DNA of 64,000 bases, taken from positions 248,001 to 312,000 of the forward strand of contig NZ_SHKM01000001.1 in the NCBI RefSeq assembly GCF_004217225.1, read 5' to 3'. Source of the stretch: Azospira oryzae (GTDB lineage: Bacteria; Pseudomonadota; Gammaproteobacteria; Burkholderiales; Rhodocyclaceae). The notes beneath the pieces are model-generated. The model ran no database searches. It was not told the DNA's origin and was given only the letters and a program-made list of their open reading frames with translations. The translations under genes and the position numbers were made by a program. Positions 54,493 to 63,306 of this stretch are shown piece by piece. The stretch's first letter is position 1. Each line of letters begins with the position of its first letter.

Positions 54493-55479
54493 TCAGGGCC
54501 GGGCGAAGTCGATCCGTTCCACCGTGTAGCCCTTCTTCTGCATCAGGGCGGGCAGGCCGGTGGGGCCGAACAGGTGCAGGCTGCCGACGCCGGCGAAGAC
54601 CCGGCTGCCCTGGCGGTGCAGCTGGTCGATGCGTTTGGCCATGTCCGGGTTGCGCTCGTTGAGCAGGCGCTGCATGGCCTTGCGTTCCACCGGCGTTTCC
54701 ATGCACTCGCACCAGGCGGGATAGTCCGCCATGGTGGCGTAATCCCCTTCCTCCCAGGCCTTGGCCAGGCGCCTGAGGGCGCCCAGGGCCTTCTCCGACT
54801 CCAGGGAATTGAGGCTGGCCTCGACGAAGGCCTGGGTCTCCCGGGGCGTCTTCATGTGCAGGGCTTTCATCTGCAGTTCCGGCTCCTCCAGGGAAACCAC
54901 CGGGCGCTTGGTGCCGTGGCCGAAGCCGGCCAGCATCACGTCCAGGGCGTAGGCCGGGTCCAGCCCTTCCTTCTTCGCCAGCATCACCGTCAGGGTCACC
55001 ACCTGCAGTTCCGGCGACAGGGCGGCGATGGCGGCGTAGGGCAGGCAGGAGGCCTCTGCCTGGCGACGGATCCGCTCCTGCAGTCCGGCCGGCAGCTTGG
55101 GCCCCTTGCGGAACAGCATCAGCTGCTGGATGCGGGCGGCGATGGCCGGGTCGAGCACGTCCATCTCCAGGGCCACCGTGTCCGTCTCCGCCATGGCCCG
55201 GCGCATCAGGGGGCCCGGGTAGAGCCATTCCTGCTTGCCCACGTGGACCGTGCCGTAGAGGTAGGAGGCCCGCCCGTCCTTCTCGATGCGCCAGAGAAAG
55301 CCATGGTCCCGGGCGTTCTTCAGGTATTCCCGGGTCTCCTCCGCCGAGGGCGGCGCGTGCTGGGTGGCGGGGCAGTCCGGCGGCGTCTGGGCCAGGCCCT
55401 GGAAGGAGAGGAGCAGGGCGACGGCAAACAGCAGGGCCCGGCAGCGGGCGCGAGGCGACAGGCGTGAGGTATGAGACAT
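54493..55479 (-). CDS. TraB/GumN family protein (TIKI-type protease fold), exported
   Basis: About 328 residues from the ATG at 55479, with a signal peptide (LLFAVALLLSFQGLAQ). Two GxxH signatures are present: SYLYGTVHVGK near the start and VFAGVGSLHLFGPTG near the end, the metal/catalytic pattern of TraB/GumN/TIKI proteins; VALEMDVLD holds the conserved Glu. Periplasmic location is likely; the role is unknown. Earlier in-phase Met codons (55491, 55524) give longer leaders. The minisatellite lies just beyond its stop. Confidence 0.82.
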   Translation of the reverse strand: MSHTSRLSPRARCRALLFAVALLLSFQGLAQTPPDCPATQHAPPSAEETREYLKNARDHGFLWRIEKDGRASYLYGTVHVGKQEWLYPGPLMRRAMAETDTVALEMDVLDPAIAARIQQLMLFRKGPKLPAGLQERIRRQAEASCLPYAAIAALSPELQVVTLTVMLAKKEGLDPAYALDVMLAGFGHGTKRPVVSLEEPELQMKALHMKTPRETQAFVEASLNSLESEKALGALRRLAKAWEEGDYATMADYPAWCECMETPVERKAMQRLLNERNPDMAKRIDQLHRQGSRVFAGVGSLHLFGPTGLPALMQKKGYTVERIDFARP

Positions 55480-55591
55480 GGCGGGAAACATGGCGGGCGT
55501 GGCGGTGTTGGCAGATTGCGGCAAAGGGGAATCGGCATTGTCCCCCGACCGGGGGCGTTGGCAAGTGCGGCTGGGGGGCTGGCAGCCGGCC

Positions 55592-56452
55592 TCAGGGCAG
55601 GGGCTTGCCGTTGCTCCTGGGGCCGAGGGGAAATTCCGGTGTCTGGCGCGGATCGGGCCAGCCCTGGCCGTGGCTGGCCTCGGGCACCAGCTTCAGGTTT
55701 TCCTGCCGCGGCCCCAGCAGGGCCGCCGGCCAGCGGCGGGCCAGTTCCGCCGGCATCACCGTGTCCCGCCCGCCGATCCAGTGGATCTGGGAGATGGCGG
55801 CAAGCCGCTGTGCCCGGTCGGCCGGGTTGAGGGAAGTATCGAGGGGCGTCAGCCGGTGGAAGGTGGTCCATGCCCGGTGGTCCAGATTGCCGGCGATGGT
55901 CACTAGGCGGATCACGTCGCTGCGGCGGGCCGCCAGCAGGGCGGCAACGGCGCCGCCACCCGAGTAGCCCACCAGCACCAGGGTGCGGGCCTCCTGGTGT
56001 GCCTTCAGCTGGTCTAGGGCCCGGTCCATGGCGTCGATCACCTCCGGCGCGAAGCGGCCGTCGGTCCAGTAGCGCTGCGCGCAGGGGGCAGCACCGGACT
56101 CGGCGTACTGGCAGGGCCGGGCCAGGTAGGCCGCCTTGCCTTCCCGCTGGGCCAGGGCCAGTTGCAGCAGCAGGGGCGAGACCGGGGTGGGGTCGGCCGA
56201 GGGCTGGCTGGGATTGAGCCAGGCCAGGCCGTCGCCCTCGATATACACCGCCAGGGTGTCCCCCTGGCGGGGCGTCACGGGTTCGTAGGTGCGCAGGGTG
56301 AAGGGCGCTGCCGTGAGCGTGCCTTTCTGCCATTGCCTGGCGGCCGCCAGGTTGTCGGCATGGTCCTGCCGTTCGCGGGGCGAGGGCAGGGCGGTGCAGG
56401 CGCCCAGGGCCAGGCTGAGGAGGACGAGCACGAATCGGTATTTCACGGACAT
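55592..56452 (-). CDS. Alpha/beta-hydrolase-fold lipoprotein
   Basis: A 286-residue protein with lipobox LGAC (Cys at 19). The nucleophile elbow GYSGGG follows TLVLVG; DGDGLAW near the start and LVPEASHGQGW near the end are consistent with an oxyanion region and a catalytic His. Four cysteines (ARPCQYAESGAAPCAQ among them) probably form disulfides. Probably an outer-membrane-anchored esterase or peptidase-like protein; substrate unknown. Confidence 0.75.
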   Translation of the reverse strand: MSVKYRFVLVLLSLALGACTALPSPRERQDHADNLAAARQWQKGTLTAAPFTLRTYEPVTPRQGDTLAVYIEGDGLAWLNPSQPSADPTPVSPLLLQLALAQREGKAAYLARPCQYAESGAAPCAQRYWTDGRFAPEVIDAMDRALDQLKAHQEARTLVLVGYSGGGAVAALLAARRSDVIRLVTIAGNLDHRAWTTFHRLTPLDTSLNPADRAQRLAAISQIHWIGGRDTVMPAELARRWPAALLGPRQENLKLVPEASHGQGWPDPRQTPEFPLGPRSNGKPLP

Positions 56453-56756
56453 GGGTATCGGTGCGGAGTGGTCAGGCGAAAGCCCGATGATGGCATGAAA
56501 ATGTCATCGTGGCGGAGCCATCTGGCGTAATCGGGGCGCATAAGGCGCGTCTTTACAAAAAAATAACAGGAAATGACAGCTTCAAGCTTCTGACATTTGT
56601 TTACAATCGCGACGACATAACGCAATGGCATTGTCTGGCGGCGTGGGGATTCGCGCCGGGCCGCAGTCGGTAGCCGCCGCCGTTGCGCCAGGTCCCTCGT
56701 GTGCGCCGAGTTGCCGGCCCGCATTTTTCTTGCCCGTTCTCGTTTCAGGTCCATTG
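56453..56756. other. Promoter region of the autotransporter
   Basis: About 300 bases between divergent genes. TTGTTTACAATCG at 56597-56609 contains a TACAAT -10 candidate, about 150 bases before the autotransporter ATG. A long frame is open from 56625 in phase with the autotransporter, but its sequence is not signal-like, so it is treated as leader. Confidence 0.4.
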
Positions 56757-59700
56757 ATGATGAATAAGTACCTTCCGGTGAAGCTGGCCCGGTGCGGCCC
56801 CCTGTGTGCCTTCGTTCCCGAGCGGCGCAAGACACTGGCTGCCGCCATCCAGGCCTGCTTCGGTGTCGACTCGCGGCGCTGGCTGGCGACCCTGTGCCTG
56901 TCCCTCGGCATGCCCGCGGCCCAGGCCGTCAACGGCAACTGGAACGGCAGCGTCAGTTCCGACTGGGCGACGGCGGGCAACTGGGCCTGGTCCGGCGCTG
57001 TACCCACCGCCGGTGACGACGCCCTGGTCAGCGTGGCTACCGGCAATACCCCGATCATCGGCTCCGCCACCGCCGCCCATGCCAACACCGTGGTGGTGGG
57101 CGGCGGCAGCAACGGCGTCCTGACCATCCTGGGGACCCTCAATTCCGCATCCGGCCTGCTCGGCAACAACCTGGGCACGCCCACCACCTCCGGCAGCGTC
57201 ACCGTCTCCGGGAGCGGCGCCAACTGGAGCAACAGCGGCGATCTCCATATCGGCAACTACGGCGTCGGCGTGCTCAATGTGCAGGGCGGCGCCAGCCTTT
57301 CGGCGGGCAACTTTTACCTGGGTTCCACCAGCGGTACCAACGGCAGCCTGATCCTGAGCGGCAACGGTTCCACCGCCACCAGCGGCGGCTACGCCTTCAT
57401 CGGCAACTCGGGAACGGGCACCCTCAACGTGGGCAGCGGCACCACCCTGACCAGCGCTTCCGGCGGCGTTCTCGGCCTGTATGGCGGCAGCAGCGGCACG
57501 GCCACCATCAACGGTACCTGGAACATGGGTAGCGGCAATCTGGTGGTGGGCAGCGGCGGCCAGGGCAACCTGACCATTTCGGCCGGCGGCGACGTCAGCA
57601 ACGCGGTCGGCAGTATCGGCAGCGCCAGCAACGGCCTGACCAGCAGCGTCACCGTGATCGGCGCCGGCAGCTCCTGGACCAACAGCGACCGTCTTTTCGT
57701 CGGCGTCTACGGCAAGGGCCAACTCGACATTCTCTCCGGCGCCACAGTCAGTAGCGGCGATACGGCCCTGGCCCGCTACGCCGGCTCCACCGGCACCGTC
57801 AACGTCAGCGGCGCAGGTTCCTCCTGGGGGATCGGCGGTTCCCTGCGGGTGGGCGGCGACATCACCGATGCCGCCAATCCGGGCGGCACCGGCACCCTCA
57901 ATATCTCGAGCGGCGGCCTGGTGACCAGCTCCGCCGGCAGCATCGGCGACAGCCAGAATGCCGTCGGTAGCGTCACCATCGACAACGCCGCCTGGAACAT
58001 TTCCGGCCGCCTGGGCGTGGGCAACTTCGGCAAGGGCACCCTGACGGTGCAGAACGGCGGCACCCTGACCTCCACCGGCGGTCTGGTGGGCTGGCAGAGC
58101 AGCAGCACCAACAACTCGGTGCTGGTGACGGGCACCGGCTCCACCTGGACCATGAGCGGCCACCTCTACGTGGGCAACGAAGGCCAGGGCACCATGACCA
58201 TCAGTGCCGGCGGCAAAGTGACTAATGTGGACGGCTTCATCGGCACTGTCGGCAACGGCGTCAGCGAAGTGACCGTCACCGGCAGCGGCTCCCAGTGGGA
58301 GAACCAGGGCGACCTCTTTGTGGGTCAGAGCAGTGGCGGCAAGGGCAAGCTCGCCATCGGCAATGGCGCTACGGTGACCTCGGTGCAGGCCATCCTGGGC
58401 GACCTGGCCGGCACCACCGGCACGGCGGTGATCACCGGCAGCGGCTCTTCCCTCACCGCCAGCGGCGACTTCAACGTGGGCCGTTTCGGCACCGGCTCCC
58501 TGACTCTCGGCAGCGGCGGCACCCTCAGCAGCGACCGGGGCTATGTGGCCAACGAGGCCGGCTCCACCGGCACCGTGCTCATCAGCGGCAGCGGTAGCGG
58601 CTGGACCACCACCGGCACCCTGCATGTCGGTTCCCGGGGTGATGGCAGCCTGGTGCTCAGCGACGGCGGCGACATCACCGCCGGCAGCCTGGTCATCGCC
58701 CACAGCGCCGGCAGCACCGGCACCCTCAGCATCGGCGCCGAGGAGGGCAGCGCCGCGGCGGCGGCCGGCACCATCCACAGCGGCAGCATCACCCTGGGCG
58801 CCGGCGACGGCACCCTGGTGCTCAACCATACCGACAGCAACTACCTGCTCTCCTCCGTCATCGCCGGCACCGGCGATATCAAGGTGCTGGGCGGCACCAC
58901 CGTGCTGACGGCGGTTAACACCTTTACCGGCAGCACCAGCATCGCCTCCGGCGCCGGCCTCTCCCTGGCCGACAGCGCCGCCCTGGGCGGCAATGTGACG
59001 GTGGCCCACGGCGGCACCCTGACTGTCGGCCAGAGCAATGTGGGCGGCAACATCAGCAATTCCGGCACCCTCTCGGTGCCCGAACAAAGCGGCAGCTACA
59101 AAACTCTCAGCGTCGGCGGCAACTACACCCAGGCTGGCAACGGCACCCTGCGCCTGGGCGTCAATGGCACCGGCGCCGGCCAGTACAGCCAGCTTTCCGT
59201 CACCGGCAGCGCCAGCCTCAACGGCACCCTGGCGGTGGACGTGGCCAGCGGCAGCCCCCTTACCCTGGGGGACCGCCTCAACTCCGTGATCACCGCCACC
59301 GGCGGCGTTTCCGGCCAGTTCTCCAGCATCACCGACAACAGCACCCTGTTCAACCTGAGGGCGGTGTACGGCAGCAACGATGTGGACCTGCTTCTGGTGG
59401 CCGCCAGCAACAACGCCGTCAGCAGCGCCCTGCAGAGCACCGGCAACAGCCAGGGCGGCGGCGCCGGCGCCGTGCTCGATGCCCTCATCGCCCAGAACCC
59501 CACCAGCCAGCTGAGTCTGATGTTCGCGCCCCTGACCTCCGCCAGCGAAGTCTCCCGGGCCGTTTCCCAGAGCCTGCCCCTGCTCACCGGCAACAACGTG
59601 CTGGCCTCCCAGAGCGTCATCGCCAACGTGGGCCAGCTGATCAACAACCGGGTGGCCGCCGTCACCGGCATGGCCTCCGGCGACAGCCAGTTCGCCGACC

Positions 59701-60524
59701 GCCAGTTCTGGATCAAGCCCTTCGGCTCCCGCGCCACCCAGGCCGACAGCAACGGCTCCGCCGGCTACCACGCCAGCACCGCCGGCATGGTCTTCGGCCT
59801 GGACGGTCAGGTGTCCGACGCCGACCGCCTGGGCGTCGCCCTGGCCTATGCCGACGCCAGCGTGGACAGCCGCTCCGCCGTCGCCCCCCACAACGCCAGC
59901 GTCAAGCTCTACCAGCTGATCGGCTACGGCAGCCGCAACCTGGCGCCCGGCACCGAACTGAGCTGGCAGGTGGACGGGGGCTACAACAGCAACCGGGGCA
60001 CCCGCGACATCCGCTTCGCCGGCGTCTCCGCCCATTCCAAGTTCGACACCTACACCGCCCACGCCGGCCTGCGCCTGACCCGCAACCTGACGCTCTCCGA
60101 GCGCACCGTGGTGGCGCCCTCCGTGGGCCTGGACTACGCCTGGATGCGCAACGCCAGCTACCAGGAAAGCGGTGCCGGCGCCCTCAACCTGCAGGTCAAG
60201 CGCCAGGACGTGGAGCAGATTCTCCTCTCCGCCGACGCCCGGCTCTCCCACCGCCTGGACAACGGCATCAACCTTCTCGCCAACCTGGGCGCCGCCTACG
60301 ACCTGCGCAACCAGCAGGCCGCCGTCACCGCTGCCTATGCCGGCGCCCCGGGCTCCTACTTCATCACCAACGGCGTCGAGTCCGACCCCTGGATCGTCCG
60401 TGCCGGCCTGGGCCTCTCCAAGCTCACCGCCGGCGGCCTGGAGATCATCGGCCGGGTGGACGGCGAACACCGCCAGGGCTTCAACAACCGCAGCGCCTCC
60501 GTCAATCTGCGCTGGGCCTTCTAA
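56757..60524 (+). CDS. Type Va autotransporter with repeated beta-helical passenger
   Basis: 1255 residues from MMNKYLPVKLARCGPL. The long N-terminus ending GMPAAQA resembles an extended (ESPR-type) signal. Residues about 60-690 are a passenger of roughly fourteen repeats of about 47 residues built on VTVSGSGSxWxNxGxLxVGxxGxGxLxIxxGGxVTS; about 700-745 is a PATR-like segment (IAGTGDIKVLGGTTVLTAVNTF); about 975-1255 is the outer-membrane beta-barrel (FWIKPFGSRATQ...) ending in aromatic Phe (VNLRWAF). Likely a surface adhesin or biofilm factor; no protease triad is visible. Confidence 0.92.
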   Translation: MMNKYLPVKLARCGPLCAFVPERRKTLAAAIQACFGVDSRRWLATLCLSLGMPAAQAVNGNWNGSVSSDWATAGNWAWSGAVPTAGDDALVSVATGNTPIIGSATAAHANTVVVGGGSNGVLTILGTLNSASGLLGNNLGTPTTSGSVTVSGSGANWSNSGDLHIGNYGVGVLNVQGGASLSAGNFYLGSTSGTNGSLILSGNGSTATSGGYAFIGNSGTGTLNVGSGTTLTSASGGVLGLYGGSSGTATINGTWNMGSGNLVVGSGGQGNLTISAGGDVSNAVGSIGSASNGLTSSVTVIGAGSSWTNSDRLFVGVYGKGQLDILSGATVSSGDTALARYAGSTGTVNVSGAGSSWGIGGSLRVGGDITDAANPGGTGTLNISSGGLVTSSAGSIGDSQNAVGSVTIDNAAWNISGRLGVGNFGKGTLTVQNGGTLTSTGGLVGWQSSSTNNSVLVTGTGSTWTMSGHLYVGNEGQGTMTISAGGKVTNVDGFIGTVGNGVSEVTVTGSGSQWENQGDLFVGQSSGGKGKLAIGNGATVTSVQAILGDLAGTTGTAVITGSGSSLTASGDFNVGRFGTGSLTLGSGGTLSSDRGYVANEAGSTGTVLISGSGSGWTTTGTLHVGSRGDGSLVLSDGGDITAGSLVIAHSAGSTGTLSIGAEEGSAAAAAGTIHSGSITLGAGDGTLVLNHTDSNYLLSSVIAGTGDIKVLGGTTVLTAVNTFTGSTSIASGAGLSLADSAALGGNVTVAHGGTLTVGQSNVGGNISNSGTLSVPEQSGSYKTLSVGGNYTQAGNGTLRLGVNGTGAGQYSQLSVTGSASLNGTLAVDVASGSPLTLGDRLNSVITATGGVSGQFSSITDNSTLFNLRAVYGSNDVDLLLVAASNNAVSSALQSTGNSQGGGAGAVLDALIAQNPTSQLSLMFAPLTSASEVSRAVSQSLPLLTGNNVLASQSVIANVGQLINNRVAAVTGMASGDSQFADRQFWIKPFGSRATQADSNGSAGYHASTAGMVFGLDGQVSDADRLGVALAYADASVDSRSAVAPHNASVKLYQLIGYGSRNLAPGTELSWQVDGGYNSNRGTRDIRFAGVSAHSKFDTYTAHAGLRLTRNLTLSERTVVAPSVGLDYAWMRNASYQESGAGALNLQVKRQDVEQILLSADARLSHRLDNGINLLANLGAAYDLRNQQAAVTAAYAGAPGSYFITNGVESDPWIVRAGLGLSKLTAGGLEIIGRVDGEHRQGFNNRSASVNLRWAF

Positions 60525-60596
60525 GGCCGGCGCAGGGGATTGGCGCTTTTGCTTTCACCGTCAAAAGGCTGAGGGGCGGTATGGGATAATTCGCCC

Positions 60597-61283
60597 ATGC
60601 AACCCGCACCCCATGCTGCCTTTCAGACTCCCGACGCGGTAGACAAGTACGCCGAAGGGCCCCGGCGCAACGTTCCCGGCTATCTCAGCCTGCTGCCGAT
60701 GACCCGCCTCCTCATTGAGGAGCGGGTGGCCGGGCAGGGGCGGATTCTTGTGGTGGGTGCCGGCGGCGGGCTGGAACTGGAAGACTATGCCCGAGCCCAT
60801 CCCGGCTGGCAGTTTGACGGGGTCGATCCCAGTGGGCCCATGCTGGAACTGGCGGCCCAACGGCTCAGCCCGTTTTCTTCCCGGATCGCGCTACACCAGG
60901 GCTATGTTCAGGATGCGCCGCAAGGCCCCTTCGATGCCGCCACCTGCCTGCTGACCTGCCACTTCGTACCCCGAGAGCAGCGCCTGCCGATGCTGCGGGA
61001 GATTCGCTGCCGCTTGAAACCCGGGGCCCCGTTTGTCGTTGCCCATCTCAGTGCCGAGGCCGAGCAGAAACGGCGGGATATCTGGATGTCCCGCTATGCT
61101 GCCTTTCTGACCGCATCTGGCAGCAGTCCGGAACAGGCCCAGGCCACCCGGGAAAAGGTGGAGCGCGAGCTGACCATTCTCAGTCCCGAGGAGGACGAAG
61201 GAATCCTGCGCGAGGCCGGTTTCCACGATGTGCAGCTGTTTTACGTCGGCTTTGCCTTCCGTGGCTGGGTGGCCTATGCCTGA
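60597..61283 (+). CDS. Class I SAM-dependent methyltransferase
   Basis: A 228-residue enzyme. Motif I is ILVVGAGGGLELE, then FDGVDPSGPML and FDAATCLLTCHFVP; RLKPGAPFVVAHLS is the post motif. The GAGGG loop is a variant of the usual GxGxG. Substrate unknown. It sits 70 bases after the autotransporter and its stop overlaps a second copy of the autotransporter's 3' end. Confidence 0.82.
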   Translation: MQPAPHAAFQTPDAVDKYAEGPRRNVPGYLSLLPMTRLLIEERVAGQGRILVVGAGGGLELEDYARAHPGWQFDGVDPSGPMLELAAQRLSPFSSRIALHQGYVQDAPQGPFDAATCLLTCHFVPREQRLPMLREIRCRLKPGAPFVVAHLSAEAEQKRRDIWMSRYAAFLTASGSSPEQAQATREKVERELTILSPEEDEGILREAGFHDVQLFYVGFAFRGWVAYA

Positions 61284-61347
61284 ACGCCAACACCGCCAGG
61301 GCCGCCACTACCGCAGCGCCGCCTTCAATCTGCGCTGGGCCTTCTAG
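61282..61347 (+). pseudogene. Second copy of an autotransporter 3' end
   Basis: Translated, this segment gives ERQHRQGRHYRSAAFNLRWAF and a stop, closely matching the end of the intact autotransporter (EHRQGFNNRSASVNLRWAF) at 60464-60524. It has no barrel upstream and begins at the methyltransferase stop. It is a remnant of another autotransporter copy. Confidence 0.8.
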
Positions 61348-61360
61348 GCAACGCCAGGAC

Positions 61361-61404
61361 CAGGCCGGCCGGTGCCCCCAGGGTGCCGGCCGGCCTTTTT
61401 CTTT
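61361..61404 (+). terminator. Terminator after the autotransporter/methyltransferase block
   Basis: AGGCCGGCCGGTGCCCC is paired with GGGTGCCGGCCGGCCT, followed by TTTTCTTT. Confidence 0.85.
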
Positions 61405-61569
61405 ACCGACCCAGGGTGATTACTAGGTTGGTGCAAATAAGCGGCTTCGTCAGCTTGGCATCAGGTATGTCGGGAATTGAACGGACATAATGCACGCGAG
61501 TCATAGGGCTTATGACTTAGGTCATAAACCAAACTCCAATGCCAACCCGCTCTCCCGAAAGGAGCCGTC

Positions 61570-63177
61570 ATGACGATCGCCAAGCGCCTCGCCATCCTTA
61601 TTCTCATCGCCGTGGCCGGACTGGTCGTGGTCGGCGCCTTCGGCCTGCGCCAGATGGGCGCCATCAACGCCAACCTCGAGTTCGCCAACGAAAACTCCAT
61701 CCCCAGCATCCGCATGGTGGCCAACATGGAGTCCTCCTTCTTCCGCCTGCGCACCTTCATGCTCACCTACATCATGAGCCCCGATGCCGAGCGGCCGTCC
61801 CTGGCCCAGCAGGTGATGAACAACCGGGAGCGGCTGCAGGGCTACGTCAAGGGCTATGAGCCCCTGGTCAGCGACGACAAGGACAAGGAATACCTGGAAA
61901 ACTCCAAGCGCATGCTGGCCGAGTACTTTTCCCTGATCGACCGGCAGATGGCCTCCATCCGCGCCGGCCAGGTGGACAAGGCGAAGGAGGATGCGGTCCT
62001 GGCCGGGGCCCTGGGCCGCCGCATCGCCGACAACGTGGAAGCCCACATCAAGTACAACGAGGAACTGGCCACCCAGGAAGTGCGCAAGGCAGCCGAGGCC
62101 TACAGCAGCGGCAAGGTGGTCTCCATGATCGTCATGGTGCTGGCCACCCTGGGCGTGGCCGGCCTGGGCTTTCTGGTCTACCGCCATGTGGAGCAGTCCC
62201 TGGGCAATATGGTGACCATGTTCAAGCGCATCGAGCACGACCTGGATTTCACCGGCCGCCTCGAGGTGCGGGGCACCGACGAAGTGGCCCAGGCCTCCAC
62301 CGCCTTCAACCGCCTGCTGGACCGCCTGCAGGCCAGCTTCCGGGAAATCAGCAGCCACACCGAGGCCGTCAATACTGCCGCCAACCGGGTGGCCAATGCC
62401 TCCCATGAAATGTCCATCGCCTCCGGCCATCAGAGCGAAGCCGCTTCCAGCATGGCCGCCACGGTGGAGGAGATGACCGTCAGCATCAACCACGTGGCCG
62501 ACCGGGCCGGCGAAGCCAACCAGCTTTCCACCGCCTCCGGCGAGCTGGCCCACAAGGGCGAGGGCATCATCGGCGACACCGTGGCCGGCATCAACAGCAT
62601 CGCCGAAACGGTGCGTCACGCCTCCGAGCAGATCAGCCGGCTGGAGCAGCAAAGCGAGCGCATCAACAACGTGGTCTCGGTGATCAAGGAAGTGGCGGAC
62701 CAGACCAACCTGCTGGCCCTCAACGCTGCCATCGAGGCCGCCCGGGCCGGCGAACAGGGCCGGGGATTTGCCGTGGTGGCCGACGAAGTGCGCAAGCTGG
62801 CCGAGCGCACCACCCAGTCCACCCAGGAAATCGCCAGCACCATTCTGGAAATGCAGGCCGGCGCCCAGGCCGCTGTGCAGGGCATCCATGCCGTGGTGGA
62901 GCGGGTGGATACCGGCGTCTCCCGGGCCGAGCAGGCCAACCAGGCGATCCAGGAGATCGGCGACGGCTCCCGCCGCACCGTGGATATGGTGGGCGACATT
63001 TCCGACGCCATCCGGGAGCAGAGCGTCGCCAGCACCGCCATCGCCCAGCAGGTGGAAAAGATCGCCCAGATGTCCGAAGAGAACAGCGCCGCGGCCCAAT
63101 CCACCTCCGACACCGCCGGCGAACTGGCCCACCTGGCCCAGGAGATGCAGCAGGTGGTGGCCCAGTACCGGGTGTGA
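61570..63177 (+). CDS. Methyl-accepting chemotaxis protein
   Basis: A 535-residue receptor. N-terminal helix 8-28, a periplasmic four-helix bundle (4HB_MCP-like, with [32 protein letters not shown]), second helix about 180-200, HAMP about 205-260, and the signalling domain with hairpin tip [40 protein letters not shown]. Methylation-type helices are present; no C-terminal CheR-binding pentapeptide. GAAAGGAGCC precedes the ATG. Ligand unknown. Confidence 0.94.
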   Translation: MTIAKRLAILILIAVAGLVVVGAFGLRQMGAINANLEFANENSIPSIRMVANMESSFFRLRTFMLTYIMSPDAERPSLAQQVMNNRERLQGYVKGYEPLVSDDKDKEYLENSKRMLAEYFSLIDRQMASIRAGQVDKAKEDAVLAGALGRRIADNVEAHIKYNEELATQEVRKAAEAYSSGKVVSMIVMVLATLGVAGLGFLVYRHVEQSLGNMVTMFKRIEHDLDFTGRLEVRGTDEVAQASTAFNRLLDRLQASFREISSHTEAVNTAANRVANASHEMSIASGHQSEAASSMAATVEEMTVSINHVADRAGEANQLSTASGELAHKGEGIIGDTVAGINSIAETVRHASEQISRLEQQSERINNVVSVIKEVADQTNLLALNAAIEAARAGEQGRGFAVVADEVRKLAERTTQSTQEIASTILEMQAGAQAAVQGIHAVVERVDTGVSRAEQANQAIQEIGDGSRRTVDMVGDISDAIREQSVASTAIAQQVEKIAQMSEENSAAAQSTSDTAGELAHLAQEMQQVVAQYRV

Positions 63178-63236
63178 GCGCCAAGGGGTGGGGCCCGAGC
63201 CTCACCGCGGCGTAACCAGCACCCGAAGCAGCAAGG

Positions 63237-63262
63237 AAAAAGGCGCCCATGGGCGCCTTTTT
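63237..63262. terminator. Bidirectional terminator
   Basis: AAAAAGGCGCCC and GGGCGCCTTTTT pair around AT; convergent between the MCP and phosphoesterase genes. Confidence 0.88.
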
Positions 63263-63306
63263 CTCGCAGCGGGGCCGGGCCGAATAGCCGGGACCAGCGC
63301 GGTTTC

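Noticed and set aside
54347-54529. Coupled 60-codon repeat peptide gene
   Set aside because: Although its ATG overlaps the LysR stop, it consists mostly of the minisatellite and has no support as a protein; kept only as an observation.
56745-60470. A 1241-codon open frame on the minus strand opposite the autotransporter
   Set aside because: It is rich in Gly, Ala, His and Gln with no domain or signal, and mirrors the repeats of the real gene. High GC content leaves antisense frames open.
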